DNA of 64,000 nucleotides from Hirundichthys speculiger (lineage: Eukaryota; Chordata; Actinopteri; Beloniformes; Exocoetidae), in NCBI GenBank assembly GCA_018398805.1, contig JAGFBZ010002379.1, positions 310,001-374,000 of the forward strand, given 5' to 3'. This document shows positions 15,601 through 33,339 of the stretch, piece after piece (position 1 is the first letter of the stretch; every line of letters starts with the position of its first letter). The translations under genes and the position numbers were made by a program. Under the pieces are notes generated by a model. That model searched no databases. It was not told the DNA's origin and saw only the letters and a list, made by a program, of their open reading frames with translations.

Positions 15601-15920
15601 TTGTGACATGCTTCGGTTAAAATGTCACTGAGGTTGAGTACAAATGTTCCTTTTTCAACCATGTCTTTACTGTTCTGTTCATAGCAGCTGATTTTAAGGG
15701 ATGGAGTCAGCCACTCCACTGCACTCACTTCTTCGTCAGCATATGCCTCTTTCGAAACTGCGGTCAAAGCTTTGTTCCACCCACTTTTGAAGTAGATAAA
15801 AAGCAGTATGATGCTCTAATCTTCTACTCCAATCTGGCTCTGTGAGGTCTCTGTATCCTGCAAATCTAAATGGCTCAATGAGCGAGAATTTTTCAGACTC
15901 AGGCCGACCGAAACAAAAGC
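9691..15920. other. Intergenic or intronic DNA, no gene recognised
   Basis: No exon with both a convincing splice context and protein resemblance. Contains T15 (12646-12665), short CA-rich pieces near 10457 and 12897 and scattered CpGs near 13080-13200. I see nothing else I can name. Confidence 0.5.
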
Positions 15921-16410
15921 CACATTTTCCACTGAGCAGCTCGGTTACATTTGGTGTGGTGCAGCATTTGTCAAATTTGTTGGCCAGATGGCTGTAGCTA
16001 CCTCTGATATGTGACAGTGCGACGTCATACTGACATCACACAGTTTCTCCAGTCAGTAAAATCAAGGAAGAAGAACACAGTTCAGTAAAGAAAAGACACC
16101 AGTAGAGGTCATTTGGTACATTTTATTCATTCTCTTTGGTTTGAGACGAAGCTAAGCTTTGTTTGAGAAAATGCTTCAGAATGGTGCGTTTGTGTCTAGG
16201 ACGATCCTCTGTCAACCAGTCAAATGACTGGTGTGTTTTAGCACCACCTTAACTGTACTGCACCACTGGTTTTTCTACTCCAATAGAAGGTGCCAAAAAC
16301 AAGTATGGTGTGCTTTTTTTTTTTGTATGGTTCGCAACTTCAGATGATGGAAACACAAATACTTGTGTACTGTCCTTTACCAAACTGAACTGCTTGGTGG
16401 AAACAGGCTA
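15921..16410. mobile_element. Non-autonomous DNA transposon (MITE-like) with TTTCCACY ends
   Basis: The left end TTTTCCACTGAGCAGCTCGG (15925-15944) and the reverse complement of the right end, TTTCCACCAAGCAGTTCAGTTTGG, form an imperfect inverted repeat. The inner parts (GGTGTGGTGCAG, and AGCACCACCTTAACTGTACTG) are also palindromically related. There is no coding capacity. This type, with the 'TTTCCACYGAGCAG' terminus, is frequent in fish genomes. The exact edges are uncertain by about 10 bases. Confidence 0.6.
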
Positions 16411-16698
16411 TAAGCTAAATGTTATCTCAGACTTTTGAGTTGGTGGTGACACCAAACACTCCCCCCAAAAAATGTCCTCAAGCACAGAAAAAAAAGGTGT
16501 TTCTGTATCTATTCATTTTCATGATATGTCCATTTTAAACTAACTAACTATGACAGACCAGCAGGTTGGGATATTTAAATATATCAGCAGCCTCAGTTAT
16601 AAATTATTCTACATCAACATTAAACTGGCTCCTTTCTCGTGCACTTAACTTTATTTAAAATAATTTCCAATTCCTAAATGAATTCATCTTCCACAAAA

Positions 16699-16721
16699 AT
16701 ATATATATATATATATATATT
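16699..16721. repeat. (AT)11 microsatellite
   Basis: Uninterrupted AT dinucleotide tract in AT-rich intergenic DNA. Confidence 0.95.
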
Positions 16722-17308
16722 TCTCATGGATTCATTTAGTGTTTCAAGAGAGCCATGCGCAGTGTTAATTTATCTACAACTTTTTGTTGCTGAAATGTAT
16801 GTTGTGAAAACAAAGCCTCGGGGGATTTGAAATGATTTGGAGTCCATAAGCGGATTGGAAACAACATTTAAAGTACGTGAAATGCTATAAATTCAGCCTT
16901 TCCCTTCTGCAATCTGTCTGCTCTGCGCATTTAGGTGGATTAGAAAAACAAAACCTAGAAAGGATTTTACTTTAAACCAAAACTTTACTGTTTAAATCTC
17001 CCTCCTGCATCAACTCCCTTGAGAGAACCGGTCACAGAAGCCATTCTTTTAAGAGAACCACGCTGTATTCAGTTGGAAAAAAAGCAGCATTATGCCAGGC
17101 CCTCGCTGTCCGCCAAGCCGCCTGCCCGCACCTCAGTAGACAAAACAAGTGGGAGGCAGGATTTGTTTAGACAGAGCTCACCTGGCACACACGCAGACAC
17201 AGAAACAGTGATCAGGCAAGCCCAAGGGAGGAGTAGGAGGTAGCAAAAAAAAGGTGTGGAGGAGGAGAGTGGTGGTGTTGGTGGAGAAAGAAGGGAGGCA
17301 AAATGATG

Positions 17309-17328
17309 AGGGGGGGAAGGGATGGGGT
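17309..17328 (+). other. Potential G-quadruplex
   Basis: Runs of G at 17310-17316 (7), 17319-17321 (3) and 17324-17327 (4) separated by two-base loops satisfy a compact G3 quadruplex pattern. It lies in a purine-rich stretch (17220-17345). Confidence 0.55.
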
Positions 17329-18063
17329 TAAGAGAGGAGAGAACAGGGTTCAATATGTTACCCATATCCACAGCTATTCAAAAATCAAAGTGGATTAAGA
17401 TTTAGGGGGCATGAGTGGTGTTCAGTTATCGGTGGACGGATGTGTAGTGTGTGTGGGGGTAGGTAGAGTAGGATTTAGGAGTAGCATAATCCAGTACTTG
17501 TCCATGGGGTAACAGAGGAGGTGGATTTGTGTGTCTAATGTGTGTGTGCTGCAGTTTCAAGCAACTTAGAGCACTTGGCAATAGAGAGAAATTCAGCTAT
17601 TCTGTTAACTGGGATGGATTAAGATCAAGAGACTTTACATTTAGCTGCAAAGGACCAACAAACAAATTCTGGATATGCTGATTGACCCACTGATGGCCTC
17701 ATGAACCATTCATGCATTCAGACATAGGTTAAATAAAAATTAAGGATTCTGCAAACTTCGTTCAGACAAACATAGACAGCGACAGAGAGAGCCACAGTGT
17801 GTTACAACTGTAACACCCTTCTGCACAATCCTGATTAAAACAATCAGATCTGCAAATTCAGTTCAATTTCTACCCTGTGCTTCGCTCCATCACATGCACG
17901 GATCAGTTTATACGCAAGACACAGACCACTGAAGACACTTTATGAGAACAAGGACGGCAACATCCAGTTCAGTGACGTGATGACAGTTCCTGGCTGCAAA
18001 AATACGTATTTAATCTGTGGTGTTAAAGACCACACCAGTAATATGAAATGGTGCTATTTTTAT

Positions 18064-18077
18064 CCACTAGGTGGCAG
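18064..18077 (+). promoter_or_regulatory. CTCF-like core motif
   Basis: CCACTAGGTGGCAG matches the CTCF core consensus CCASYAGRKGGCRS at all 14 positions. It stands about 130 bases before the THAP relic. Binding cannot be shown from sequence, and the motif may belong to a repeat carrying the relic. Confidence 0.45.
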
Positions 18078-18197
18078 TAATGCATTCCATTTGGGGCTTT
18101 TTGTAGACACGATTACTTCCGGTACAGAAGGCAACAACCCGAAAAAAAAGTCACATAGATCAATTAATTTTATGTCGTTTTCAACCTTCAAACAACC

Positions 18198-18545
18198 ATG
18201 ATGTTCTCCTGTGATGCTGTGGATTGCATAACTCTAAAGCAAAGAAGCTACACATCTATCCCTTCATGGCTGACCTGACAGGGGTAAAGTGGCTGAAAGA
18301 TCTCTCTGCACAGAGAAGATGGAAGGCAATGGATTCAGGGTAGAGGAAGGACGAAAATCAGGAAAAATGTTGACATGCTGCTGATCCTCCGCAAGAAATT
18401 CCAAGCTATGCTCCTGCCATTTTGACAAGAATAAGATCAGCACTACAAGCTACACGATCCTGTCTGCTTTGCCTGAAATAACCAGAGGAAGCCACTGGAA
18501 AGGCACAGATCTGCAAAGCCCAGGATGGGGCCCAGGATGAGTGGG
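18198..18545 (+). pseudogene. Degenerate THAP zinc-finger sequence
   Basis: In three different frames one reads parts of a THAP DNA-binding domain. MMFSCDAVDC (18198-18227, the N-terminal C-x4-C pair) is followed after a shift by KAKKLHIYPFMADL and TGVKWLKDLS (18239-18300). After a stop at 18341 and another shift comes CSCHFDKNKI with LSALPEI (18409-18474). The last parts match the conserved CSxHF and the proline-containing motif near the domain end. At least two indels and a stop break it, so it is a relic of a THAP gene or of a THAP-bearing (P-element-like) transposon. No transposase body is visible after it. Confidence 0.5.
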
Positions 18546-21397
18546 ACGCCCCCCCACACACACATCATGTTCCACTGTACTCAGGTAGCCTCTATTCAGT
18601 GCGGTAATGCATGAATGCTGCCATGTGACTCGTGTATTTTCTATGCTGTAATGCCATTAAAAAAAATTGCTTAATGAATGAAAGTGAAAAAAAATATATC
18701 ATATGCCACTTTCAAGTTGTTTCAAAGGTTCAGATTTGTACATCAAAATAAATTACGAGTTACAAAATACAACATTTTTATTGAATAAATCATAGTCAAA
18801 ATCAGAATCATTACTCTTTTGAACTTAATTGAGATTCCCGACTGTAAAAAAAAAAAAAAATGGTGCATGGGTTGACTCTCCCTCAACCTTTCTCCTCTGT
18901 GAAAAACATGTCTGATGAGGGTCGACAGCGGGGAACAAAGAGCAAGATGGATGATAACTCCCCCTAGCCACACACTCACAGTTACTATGGTTTGACCTCA
19001 GTTGACCCTTTGGCCCCTCAACAGCCTCTCATCCCATTGACTGAGATTAAATAGGGTTTTGCCTGCAGGGTTTTATGACGGAGAAACAGAACGAAAGTGG
19101 CCTCGCTGTAACCCTTTGGTGACACGGATTCGTCTGGCAACATCTGATTAACAATGTACCGGTTCTAAAACCTTCTGCAGTTACACGAAGCAACAACATG
19201 TTTTGGTCGCTCGCATATACTGTCTCAGTCCAAAAGGCCAGCTGCAGCCAAAGCGTGTTCCTGTCATTGTTGGAACCTTTTTCCAAGCAGCACCAGCGTT
19301 CACCACTTTCCTTTAGCTTGATGACTATTTGTTGCTCCAGTAAGAAGAAGAAAAGGATAAATAACTGTGATCTTGTGATGCTCTCATAAAAGTTGTTTTT
19401 TCCATAAGGGGGATTGTTGTTTTTTTGTCCTGTAATGAATGGGTATTAAGGTGTTCTTTGGAGCATTGAGTACAAGAGTGAGATCTATGAATTTATTCAA
19501 CAAAGTATTAATTAGCTGATAGCGCTGTTAGTATAGGGGCTCTTAAGTGTTGCACAGCTCACTCTGCACCTCTAATTATGTGTGCCGGCAGCTGTATACT
19601 GTAATAGCAGATGATAACGGGGCAGAAGCAGAGTGAAATCACCCATCAACATACTGCTGTTCCTTCCGTTTCAAAAGGTGCAAATGCATGCAGACAACAT
19701 GTGATGACGTTAAAGCAACTTTTACTGGCACAGACGCTCAATATTTCCCCTCAGTAATGAGGTTCACTGATGTGAGCAGGCAGCTTCTTATTCCTGAACC
19801 AACTGCGGTCCAGCTGGCAGATGTTGGATCTAAACCCACCATTTCTGTCACCCTGCAAACTGGCAGCACCTGTCAATCAAAGAGCTGCTTGCAGTCTCCC
19901 AGGAGACGCCAGCTGGTCAAGAATGTGAGGACTGAAGGACATCTTTGTCCCTGGGGTATTCTGTCAGAGCGTCTTTCTTACTTCATTCACGAGAATGCTT
20001 GACTAACAACTCTGTAAATGCATGTTGCACAAAAAGTGGGTGGCAAGAAAACAAAATTACCAGTCGGAGGTCAACACCGCTGTTACGGATATGTGGTACC
20101 CACAAAGCAGATCCCCAAATGTCATCAGTTCAAAACAAGACAATGTGACCCGGAGTTTTAAGAATCTCATATTTGCTCCATTGTGTGAAAGCTTAGTTCA
20201 AGCAGCAGAAATTATACGGTTTTACAGTTTTCCTAGCTTGCTAATTAACCACCATGTAATCCTCTCAGTTGTACTATTTGTAATTAAAAAAAAAAAAAGA
20301 AAAAAAAACACCCACTCACAGATGTGTGGCAATTACATCTATGAAGGCTTAACAACCGATAGTGTTTAGCAGCTCATTAAGCAGCATCAAGGACACATGT
20401 AGACAAAATCATACACGGGGGGGTATATTACATACATCTGCTCTTTAGCACCTTTCACCATAGTGCTGGTCTGCTGCGTCCAACCATTAAACCCATTAGA
20501 GGCCAATTAACACTGACACAAAGCTCCCTTCCTGTTTTATAGCACCGTAAACAAAACCTGCAGGCTTGCCTTGGGCTCAGCACAGCTCATGCAACACAAA
20601 ACTACTTGGTTTGGTAATGTGCTTATTTGTAGTCGACACAAAATCCCAGCCTGTTACCTAACCTGGAGTAATTCACATTGGGTCTCAGGCCTTGATGTGA
20701 ATGATTTTTAATGTGTTCCCTTTCAAAATAAAGGCTCAGAGAAATCCTAAAAGTAGTTTTTTTTTTTTTTTTTTTTTTTTTTAGTGAAGGGGCAGCATTT
20801 GGTCCAGACAGCAGTGACAATATTAACTACATTACTGTATTTACCTCAGCTGCATCATCAGAGGAAGCCTACGCAGTAGTTTGCAGTTGCAGATCTTATG
20901 CTCTGCTATTAATCCAACTCATACTCTGACGGCCACAGTGAGGAGGAACCTGTTGTCTGAGGTCCCCTATGTGGGTCATTCCTCGTAAACCGTGTCAAAG
21001 TGGGCCAAAAGATAAGCGCTATATGAGTCTTTTACCCGTGCTCGTGGTCTGTGCCAGTTGGTTTATGAGCCAAGCGTTTGAGTGTGCATGCTGCAGCATG
21101 CCAGAGGCACGGGTCTTCCTGAGAGGAGAGCTTGATGCGACGCAACGCTCAAATCACTGTTTACGATTGTTCAGAGTCACGCACAACAGGGAGAAAACTG
21201 GAAAAAACAGAAACCGCGCGTAAAGATTTGTCGAAGATGGTCAGTCATCATCTCTTAATGTGAAAGCTACAAGTAACTTTAAAATGAGTGAAAGCCAAGT
21301 GCACATACGCAGAATAAAATGTTGGTCTCCTTTTTAAAAGTTGAGACAACGACCCAATCTTTCTTTTTTAACAGTACAAACACCATAAATTCCCAAC
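18546..21397. other. Intergenic DNA upstream of the CpG-rich segment
   Basis: Short chance frames only; A/T homopolymers at 18846-18859, 20286-20308 and 20757-20782. If the minus-strand candidate exon is real, this stretch would be its first intron, but I see no second exon in it. Confidence 0.45.
20757..20782. repeat. T26 homopolymer
   Basis: Uninterrupted T run; on the minus strand a possible poly(A) tail of an old retro-insertion, but no upstream homology or target duplication is evident. Confidence 0.9.
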
Positions 21398-21506
21398 CTG
21401 AAAATTCTGAAGAGCCCTTGGTGAGATCGCAGAGGACGGTGAGACAAGTTATTCCCAACAGGAGCGCAAAACTGACGGCTGAGATTGTCCCGCATGGGAA
21501 GAACAT
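21398..21506 (-). CDS. Candidate first coding exon of a divergent secreted/membrane protein
   Basis: Read on the minus strand from ATG at 21506 (A at -3), the frame gives MFFPCGTISAVSFALLLGIT then CLTVLCDLTKGSSEFS: a hydrophobic stretch of about 20 residues typical of a signal peptide or first membrane span. A possible donor follows at 21397 (TTTTCAG then GTTGGG, a weak match). The DNA upstream on this strand (21507-21750) is CpG-rich, as at first exons. The frame is open to 21612 with no earlier ATG. It would be transcribed away from mrpl19. I cannot name the protein and see no second exon, so it may be chance. Confidence 0.3.
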
Positions 21507-21539
21507 CCTTGAAGCGTCGAAGTTTTTGGTTTTCTCCAA

Positions 21540-21750
21540 ATCATTAGAAAGTCCCACAGCGGCCGCAGCATCGGGTTTTAGATCGGGGAGATGTGCGGTC
21601 CCATGTCCCTAGCCTTCCCTCATCCTCCCTCCGCGGCGCTGTGAGACTGGCATCGAGGTTCCCCCTGGAGCCGAGCTCAGAGAGCATTTCCAACTGCGTG
21701 CTGCGTTGGGGAGGCAGTCCACCTGCAGGCGCGACGCTCCCTGCGTGCTC
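21540..21750. promoter_or_regulatory. CpG-rich segment (possible promoter island)
   Basis: CpG density rises clearly over the flanking AT-rich DNA (GCGGCCGCAGCATCGGG, CTCCGCGGCGCTG, GGCGCGACGCTCC). It lies about 0.8 kb before the mrpl19 start and just upstream, on the minus strand, of the candidate signal-peptide exon. It could serve either gene or be an isolated unmethylated island. Confidence 0.45.
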
Positions 21751-22329
21751 CCAAACACCAAACTGAAGGTTAGCAGCTCCTGTAAAGTCTGAGCTGAAGT
21801 AAACTACAATGTAACACGTGGCCAGATTTTTAAAAACTCATAAATCAAATGCTGTTGCATCGGTTTTCAGTTTAATCTTTCGTTTTCATGTTCTGTTGTT
21901 GCACACACACAGTACTTTTTACTCGTTTATCTGACAATTACTTGCCAAATTAAGACCATAATACACTTATACATATATTTTGCTGAGATTTGAAACAAAC
22001 TTGAAATAGAGCCACCATAACCACGTTTTGCAAATATATTTGCCCTTTGAATTCAGTTCACTAATGCATGCAACGTTTTTATTTTGAACCGGCCTCTTAT
22101 TTTAGCAGTTATTTTTTAAATCCATTTACATTTTTTGAAATAAACGCATTTGAAAAATTGCTAAACCTAATCTATTTTGTTAGTATTTATTGCCGAGAAA
22201 TACAAAATATCAGGAAAGTCACTCCTATGTGCGTGACAAATGCTGTCAATAACTTAATATATCGTCCTATTCTAAACAATAAAATAAATGCAGCACGTTT
22301 ATGTTTGATTCGATTTAATCCATCTCAAT

Positions 22330-22526
22330 AAAAAATATTTTTGTTTTGCCGTAGCAAATTTTCACTGGTATAATGCACTTGAAAACCCCCAAACCGATCG
22401 TGTAAAATAAACTGGCCAATTGCGCCATCCTGTGGCAAGATTTCCAAACTACAAGGCCGTGAAATCGCGTTTCGAACACGTTTGTCCTGTGCGGCTTCCA
22501 TACAATGTGACAACAGAAGGTCAGTC
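22330..22526 (+). promoter_or_regulatory. mrpl19: Probable mrpl19 promoter and 5' UTR
   Basis: The 200 bases before the start codon hold a cluster of housekeeping-type motifs: a CCAAT on the + strand (GGCCAATTGCG near 22415), GCGCCATCCTG with YY1/ETS-like cores near 22422-22432, an ACTACAA core like SIX5/ZNF143 sites at 22448, and several CpGs (GTGAAATCGCGTTTCG). There is no TATA box at a fitting distance. A start-stop ATGTGA lies at 22505-22510. The transcription start cannot be placed from sequence alone. Confidence 0.4.
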
Positions 22527-28820
<6,294 letters not shown>

Positions 28821-29094
28821 GGAACATCCTCCAAAACTGCAGTTTAACGATCAGCAGAGACTTTTCCAGCAATGAGAGAGGACTGGAAAATTAAGCTTGC
28901 GTGGATGTGGACGACGTCTTTGTGAACCCTTTTAAAGTTCAGTGGTTTGCTAAAGCCACATGACTTTATAGAAAAAGGATATTGGTTTTCTACTTTGGAC
29001 TGTCAAGTCATCTGTATGTGTTTAATTCATCAGTTTGCTATATTAACTCTTTCAGTGTCATTGACCTTTGCGCTGATATCAGCACTGTACAGAA

Positions 29095-29100
29095 ATTAAA
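29095..29100 (+). terminator. mrpl19: Polyadenylation signal ATTAAA of mrpl19
   Basis: The common variant hexamer ATTAAA lies 275 bases after the stop, followed by TG/T-rich DNA (29105-29140), as expected for a cleavage site. It implies a short 3' UTR of roughly 300 bases. No canonical AATAAA comes earlier after the stop. Confidence 0.6.
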
Positions 29101-29230
29101 GGGTTAACATGTTACAAGCAGTTTATTTGTCCAAGCTTTAAATTTCTTTTCATTGTCTTGTATGTCTCTTAACAGTTTTCTCTCTATTCTTATTTGTGTC
29201 TTCATTCTCCATTGTTGGTTCCTCTCCTAG

Positions 29231-29291
29231 CATCTTAGTCCTTCCTAATCGTAATGTGAGTCAAAGAAGAGATGAGGACAGAAAAGTCAAA
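29231..29291 (+). CDS. Possible alternative mrpl19 exon 7 (cryptic)
   Basis: Preceded by a long pyrimidine tract (29170-29229) ending CCTCTCCTAG and followed by a GTAAGA donor at 29292. If the donor overlapping the mrpl19 stop (GTGAGG at 28817) is used, this 61-base exon joins in frame and reads NILVLPNRNVSQRRDEDRKV, ending in phase 0. It lies beyond the ATTAAA signal at 29095, so its use requires read-through of that site. I know of no family homology; the case rests on splice signals and frame alone. Confidence 0.3.
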
Positions 29292-29665
29292 GTAAGAGCC
29301 ATTTAACAAAATTAAGCATCTTGTCTTAACAGTCTTAATTTTAAATTCAGATGAGTTTCAATTATCTTCGTCAGATAGGAGTTAGAACTCTGTGACAGTG
29401 TACAGATTTTCTTTTAATTCATTTTAATGATGAGTAAGATGTACCATACCTCTTTGTATACATGATGGGTGCTGAAAAGACTTCAGCCAATGCGGCACAT
29501 GCATAACACAACTTCTGGCTCTTCTGGAAACCCTAAGCATTTGCTTCTCTCTCATCCAGATGCATTGTAGAAATTTGAGATTGATTTCAGCGTTACAAGT
29601 TGGCAGACAACCGACAGAAACCACAGAAATGAGAAGAGCTTTTAGTGTGTTTTACAAAGAGTTGT

Positions 29666-29679
29666 CACTAGGTGGCACC
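29666..29679 (+). promoter_or_regulatory. Second CTCF-like motif
   Basis: TCACTAGGTGGCAC (29665-29678, within one base of the listed span) matches the CTCF core at 13 of 14 positions and has the same orientation as the site at 18064. Together they bracket mrpl19 and the CpG-rich segment. Confidence 0.35.
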
Positions 29680-30204
29680 GTTTCTTTATTAATGCTGCAC
29701 ACATCATTGATTGCATAACTTTATTGTACTTTATTTTGGTCAGAGTCAGCACTGACATGCTAAAATTAACAATGATATAATTATTTAAACAAATTATTAC
29801 AGATTCCTTTCAAAAGGGCATAGTGGAACAACTCAGCTCTTTGGTTTAAATTCTGAGGGGGAAGGGGGGTAAATATATAAATAAATTAAATTTAAATTAA
29901 AAAATCCACTAGTTCATTGTCCCGAGACTTCTTGGTTTAACTCATTAAATCTGCCCAGTGGAGTAGGCTTCAGTACTTTGCTCTTTAAAAACCCCTGGTA
30001 TTCAGAGAGCATACACCAAAGGCACCCGGTAGTGTTTTACTGTTGTGGATGGAAAATTGTGGTGTTAAGATGGTATGTTGGAGCGTCAGTTGGGGTAGTA
30101 TAAAAACACTTGGACTCCTTATGTTATGTCTGCTTTCTGTAAATGTGTGTGTGTGTATAAACAAGCTGAATGAGTCTCTGCACTCTAATTTCTCTGTATT
30201 ACAG

Positions 30205-30243
30205 GATGAGACGTGGAGAAAATGGTCTCTAATACAAGTGTAG
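30205..30243 (+). CDS. Possible alternative mrpl19 terminal exon 8 (cryptic)
   Basis: Acceptor TCTCTGTATTACAG then 12 codons DETWRKWSLIQV and TAG. It is in phase with the candidate exon at 29231-29291. No good AATAAA lies just downstream, which weakens it. It is included because two independent in-phase joins follow from the stop-overlapping donor. Confidence 0.2.
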   Translation, partial: DETWRKWSLIQV

Positions 30244-33200
30244 CAGATGTTTGCTGAGCTCATTATGGACCACACAGATACCCTGTGTAGGGAGACAGAG
30301 GAATAACGGGAGAGTTTACTTGTGCTGCGTTTAGGGTCGTGCAGTTGAAAGTCTAACAGCATCTAATGGACTTTTTGTAAAAGTTGATAGTTTTGAGAGT
30401 CTTTTTTTTTTCTTTTTAGGCTGATAATCGAGTCTTCTGCACCTGTCAGACATAAAGGTTTGCACCTCACTACAGTGTGTACAGAGTGTTTGATTAACTA
30501 ATTTACTCCCTGCTAAATCAGACCTGACATGCAGCAAAGAAAACCACCTCCATCTGCTTTGTAAGTGGCTGTCCTGCACATTGTCATTACCCTACCCACT
30601 GAACCAGCTGGCCCTTTCACCTTTTCATTTCTCACTCTCAGTATTCCTGTTTGAGACTGATTGATGCTCTCATGTGGAGGCAGTAACAGAAATGTTTATC
30701 CTACGGCACTTTATAGAGTCTTCAGAGGCATTCCACGGTAACGCCACTGGACTGGTAAACCAGTTAAACCACAAGGTTACTCAGTCTGAAACTTCCTGCC
30801 ACTGTGTGTATATGTGCGTGTGCGCGCTTCAGAGTTGTCATCTCATTTGAATGTGCCTCCCATGCCCTCGGGTTGACTTTTCTGCACCTGGAGTGAAGTT
30901 AAAGCCGCTTGGCTGGGAAAGGAGATCAAACACCACATACACACACAGTACACACACATTAGGAGTCTTGTAGACAGACTATCATATCAGCCACAGCCAG
31001 ACACCTCAAACAGTTCCAACTGTAAATGTGTGGGCCAACCTGTATGTCAATATGCAAGTGAAACTAGATATGCGCCGTTCACGGTTGCTGCGGAGTCATT
31101 GTGGAGCATGCAGGTTTCAGACAATTATAATCCCACCACTCGATAACACCCAACTGCAAAGCATGGAGGGCTGATGATAGCTCCCAGTGCCACACCACTA
31201 TGAAGGTCAGTGCAGGAATGCAGGGAGGGGCATGCTCTTCAAATCTGTCTTCCTCCCTTTCGCTGGCACTCCCATAGACCTTCATCTCTTCCCCTCTCTC
31301 AGGGGGGCCAGCTCAGTCTTTGAAACAGAGCCAGGTTGATGAATCGAAGAGGATGTGATACAGGGTGTGAAGCAACTCCCACAAGTTGAGGTTTTGGGGG
31401 TAATGTCTTCACCTGAGTGTGTCTATCTTTCAGAGCATTCATCTCTAACGTCAGTGTCACCGTGGGATTTCTTACTCTCCTGTCTGCAGGCCTGGGGAAA
31501 TTAGTTTCACTCTCTCTGTCTGTGTCAGTGTTAGTATGAACTCTGTTTGAGCTGTCTGCATGTATGACAAGAGCAACGGGATATTGGGCCACCCATAGGC
31601 CCCAGGTAAATTACACCCTGTCATTGTGTATGTGTATGTGTTCATGTGTGTATGTGCAGCTCAGGGCCACCCGTAGACCTAGGTAAATTACACACTTGAG
31701 TTTCACCATATGTTTCCAGAGAAACGACACAACTGTCTGCTCTTCTCCGACTGTCCCCTGGGCCTGACAGCGGCTCCTGCTGCCATCACTCTCTCTTTGT
31801 TACTCACACACAGGCAGCCTGACAGTGAGACAGCTGTTAGAAAACATTACATTGCAAGCAGCTGATATCAGAATTTGAACAAGCACTCATCACAATAGTT
31901 TCTATGAAGGGGGGACATGTGTGGCATATGTCCAATGGCACTGGTGTAATATTGAGTTTGAGCCAAGCATCCTAGAAATGTTTAGATTAAAGTGTTCATC
32001 AAATGCCAGAAATTTAACTTTGGTTTGACATTAAGATTCATGCAATCAAAGCAAGGGTGACCTTGTAGCAAGAAAAGTAAGCTTCTACAGATCTTCTGAT
32101 CAGACTGTCTAGTGATGAAAACTGGAAAACCGAAGAATATAGAACATAAACCGAACAAAAGATGCTAATGAGTTGTTCCGAGCATCCTTTAGATTAAACC
32201 AGGCCAATGTCAAGTTGGGCTAGCGCCAGACTTAGCATTATAACTCAAGTATTGAGTATTGAATATGTAGCCAGAAAAAAAAGTAGATTCTTTAAAGCAC
32301 CTTTGGTTTCTTTCCAATTAGAAATGCTCCATTTTAGGACCTGCCTCTTAAAAGCCAGGCTGTATTGGGGTGTAGATGTGTTCTTATGTGTTTTAAAACC
32401 TTAATTGCTGGGAATCAACAAGATTAAAAAAAAAAAAATTGCATTATCTTATGGATTGTTTTTTTTATTTTGTAACTTGTGCTATGAGCCTCAAAACTTA
32501 AAAGGCTCAAAGTTGGGTAGGAGGAGCCATGTTTAGAGTGCTGTGTTTCCAAGCAATCATGGAAAATTGTGTCTTTGCATGCTTTTAAGCCCAAGAGAAG
32601 TGTTAAACCACATATCACTGAGCATATACGAAGTCAAACATCCCCTTGATGACAACGGATATGTGATGGAGCTGAGCCACAGAGCGCTTTAACTCAGTTT
32701 ATCCGCTCCTTGCGCAGATGTATTTTATGATGATGATGTCAAGTCCAGGAAGAAAAGTCTGCAAATGAGGTGTTTCAGGTGGTTTGGGAGAAGTGTCTTA
32801 TGTGGGAGAGAGTATTTTTATTTGGTGTGACGATGAGAGCGCTGCCTTTGTAGGACTTCTACATACACAGCATCCTAAATAAAGCACTGAAGGGAGCTTT
32901 TTAAAAAAAAAAAAAAGAAAGAAAAAGGGAAAGAAAAAGCACTATCTGGCCTCTTTAAACTAATAGCACAAACGTTGCTATTTTCCCTTCATTTTAATGC
33001 AAACACAGATGATGGTTTAGTCAGGAATAGTCATGGGGCAGGACAGGAAACAAATTCTTTATTGCAATTATAGAAAGGAATGAAGGCCAGCAGCACGCAT
33101 GCTGAAGACAAAATTGTTGGTTAAAAAATGAAGTCCAATACGTATCTTGATTTTTTTTTTTTTTTTTGTGGGTTCAAAAGAAATGGTCAAACCTTAAAGA

Positions 33201-33339
33201 AAGTGAGAAAAAAAAGAATAGCAATGAATAACACTTTGTGTGTATGTTAATGCACTCTCCAGATGATGAATTATTTCTGTCACACTGTTACCTAAACACA
33301 TGCAAAGACCACTAAAGCATGGACATAGTCATTTCAGTC
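30244..33339. other. Intergenic DNA downstream of mrpl19
   Basis: CA/GT-rich patches near 30800-31000 and 31620-31660, no convincing exon. AATAAA at 32878 followed 20 bases later by an A14 run (32903-32916) resembles the 3' end of a retroposed transcript, but no source gene is recognised upstream. Confidence 0.45.

Larger units (their letters stand above)
16411..18063. other. Intergenic DNA with G-rich segment
   Basis: Besides the AT microsatellite and the possible quadruplex, 17400-17560 is rich in GTGTGT/GGGGGTAGG units. No coding exon recognised. Confidence 0.5.

Noticed and set aside
20286..20820. A/T homopolymers as retrogene tails
   Set aside because: No target duplications and no recognisable transcript sequence next to the runs.
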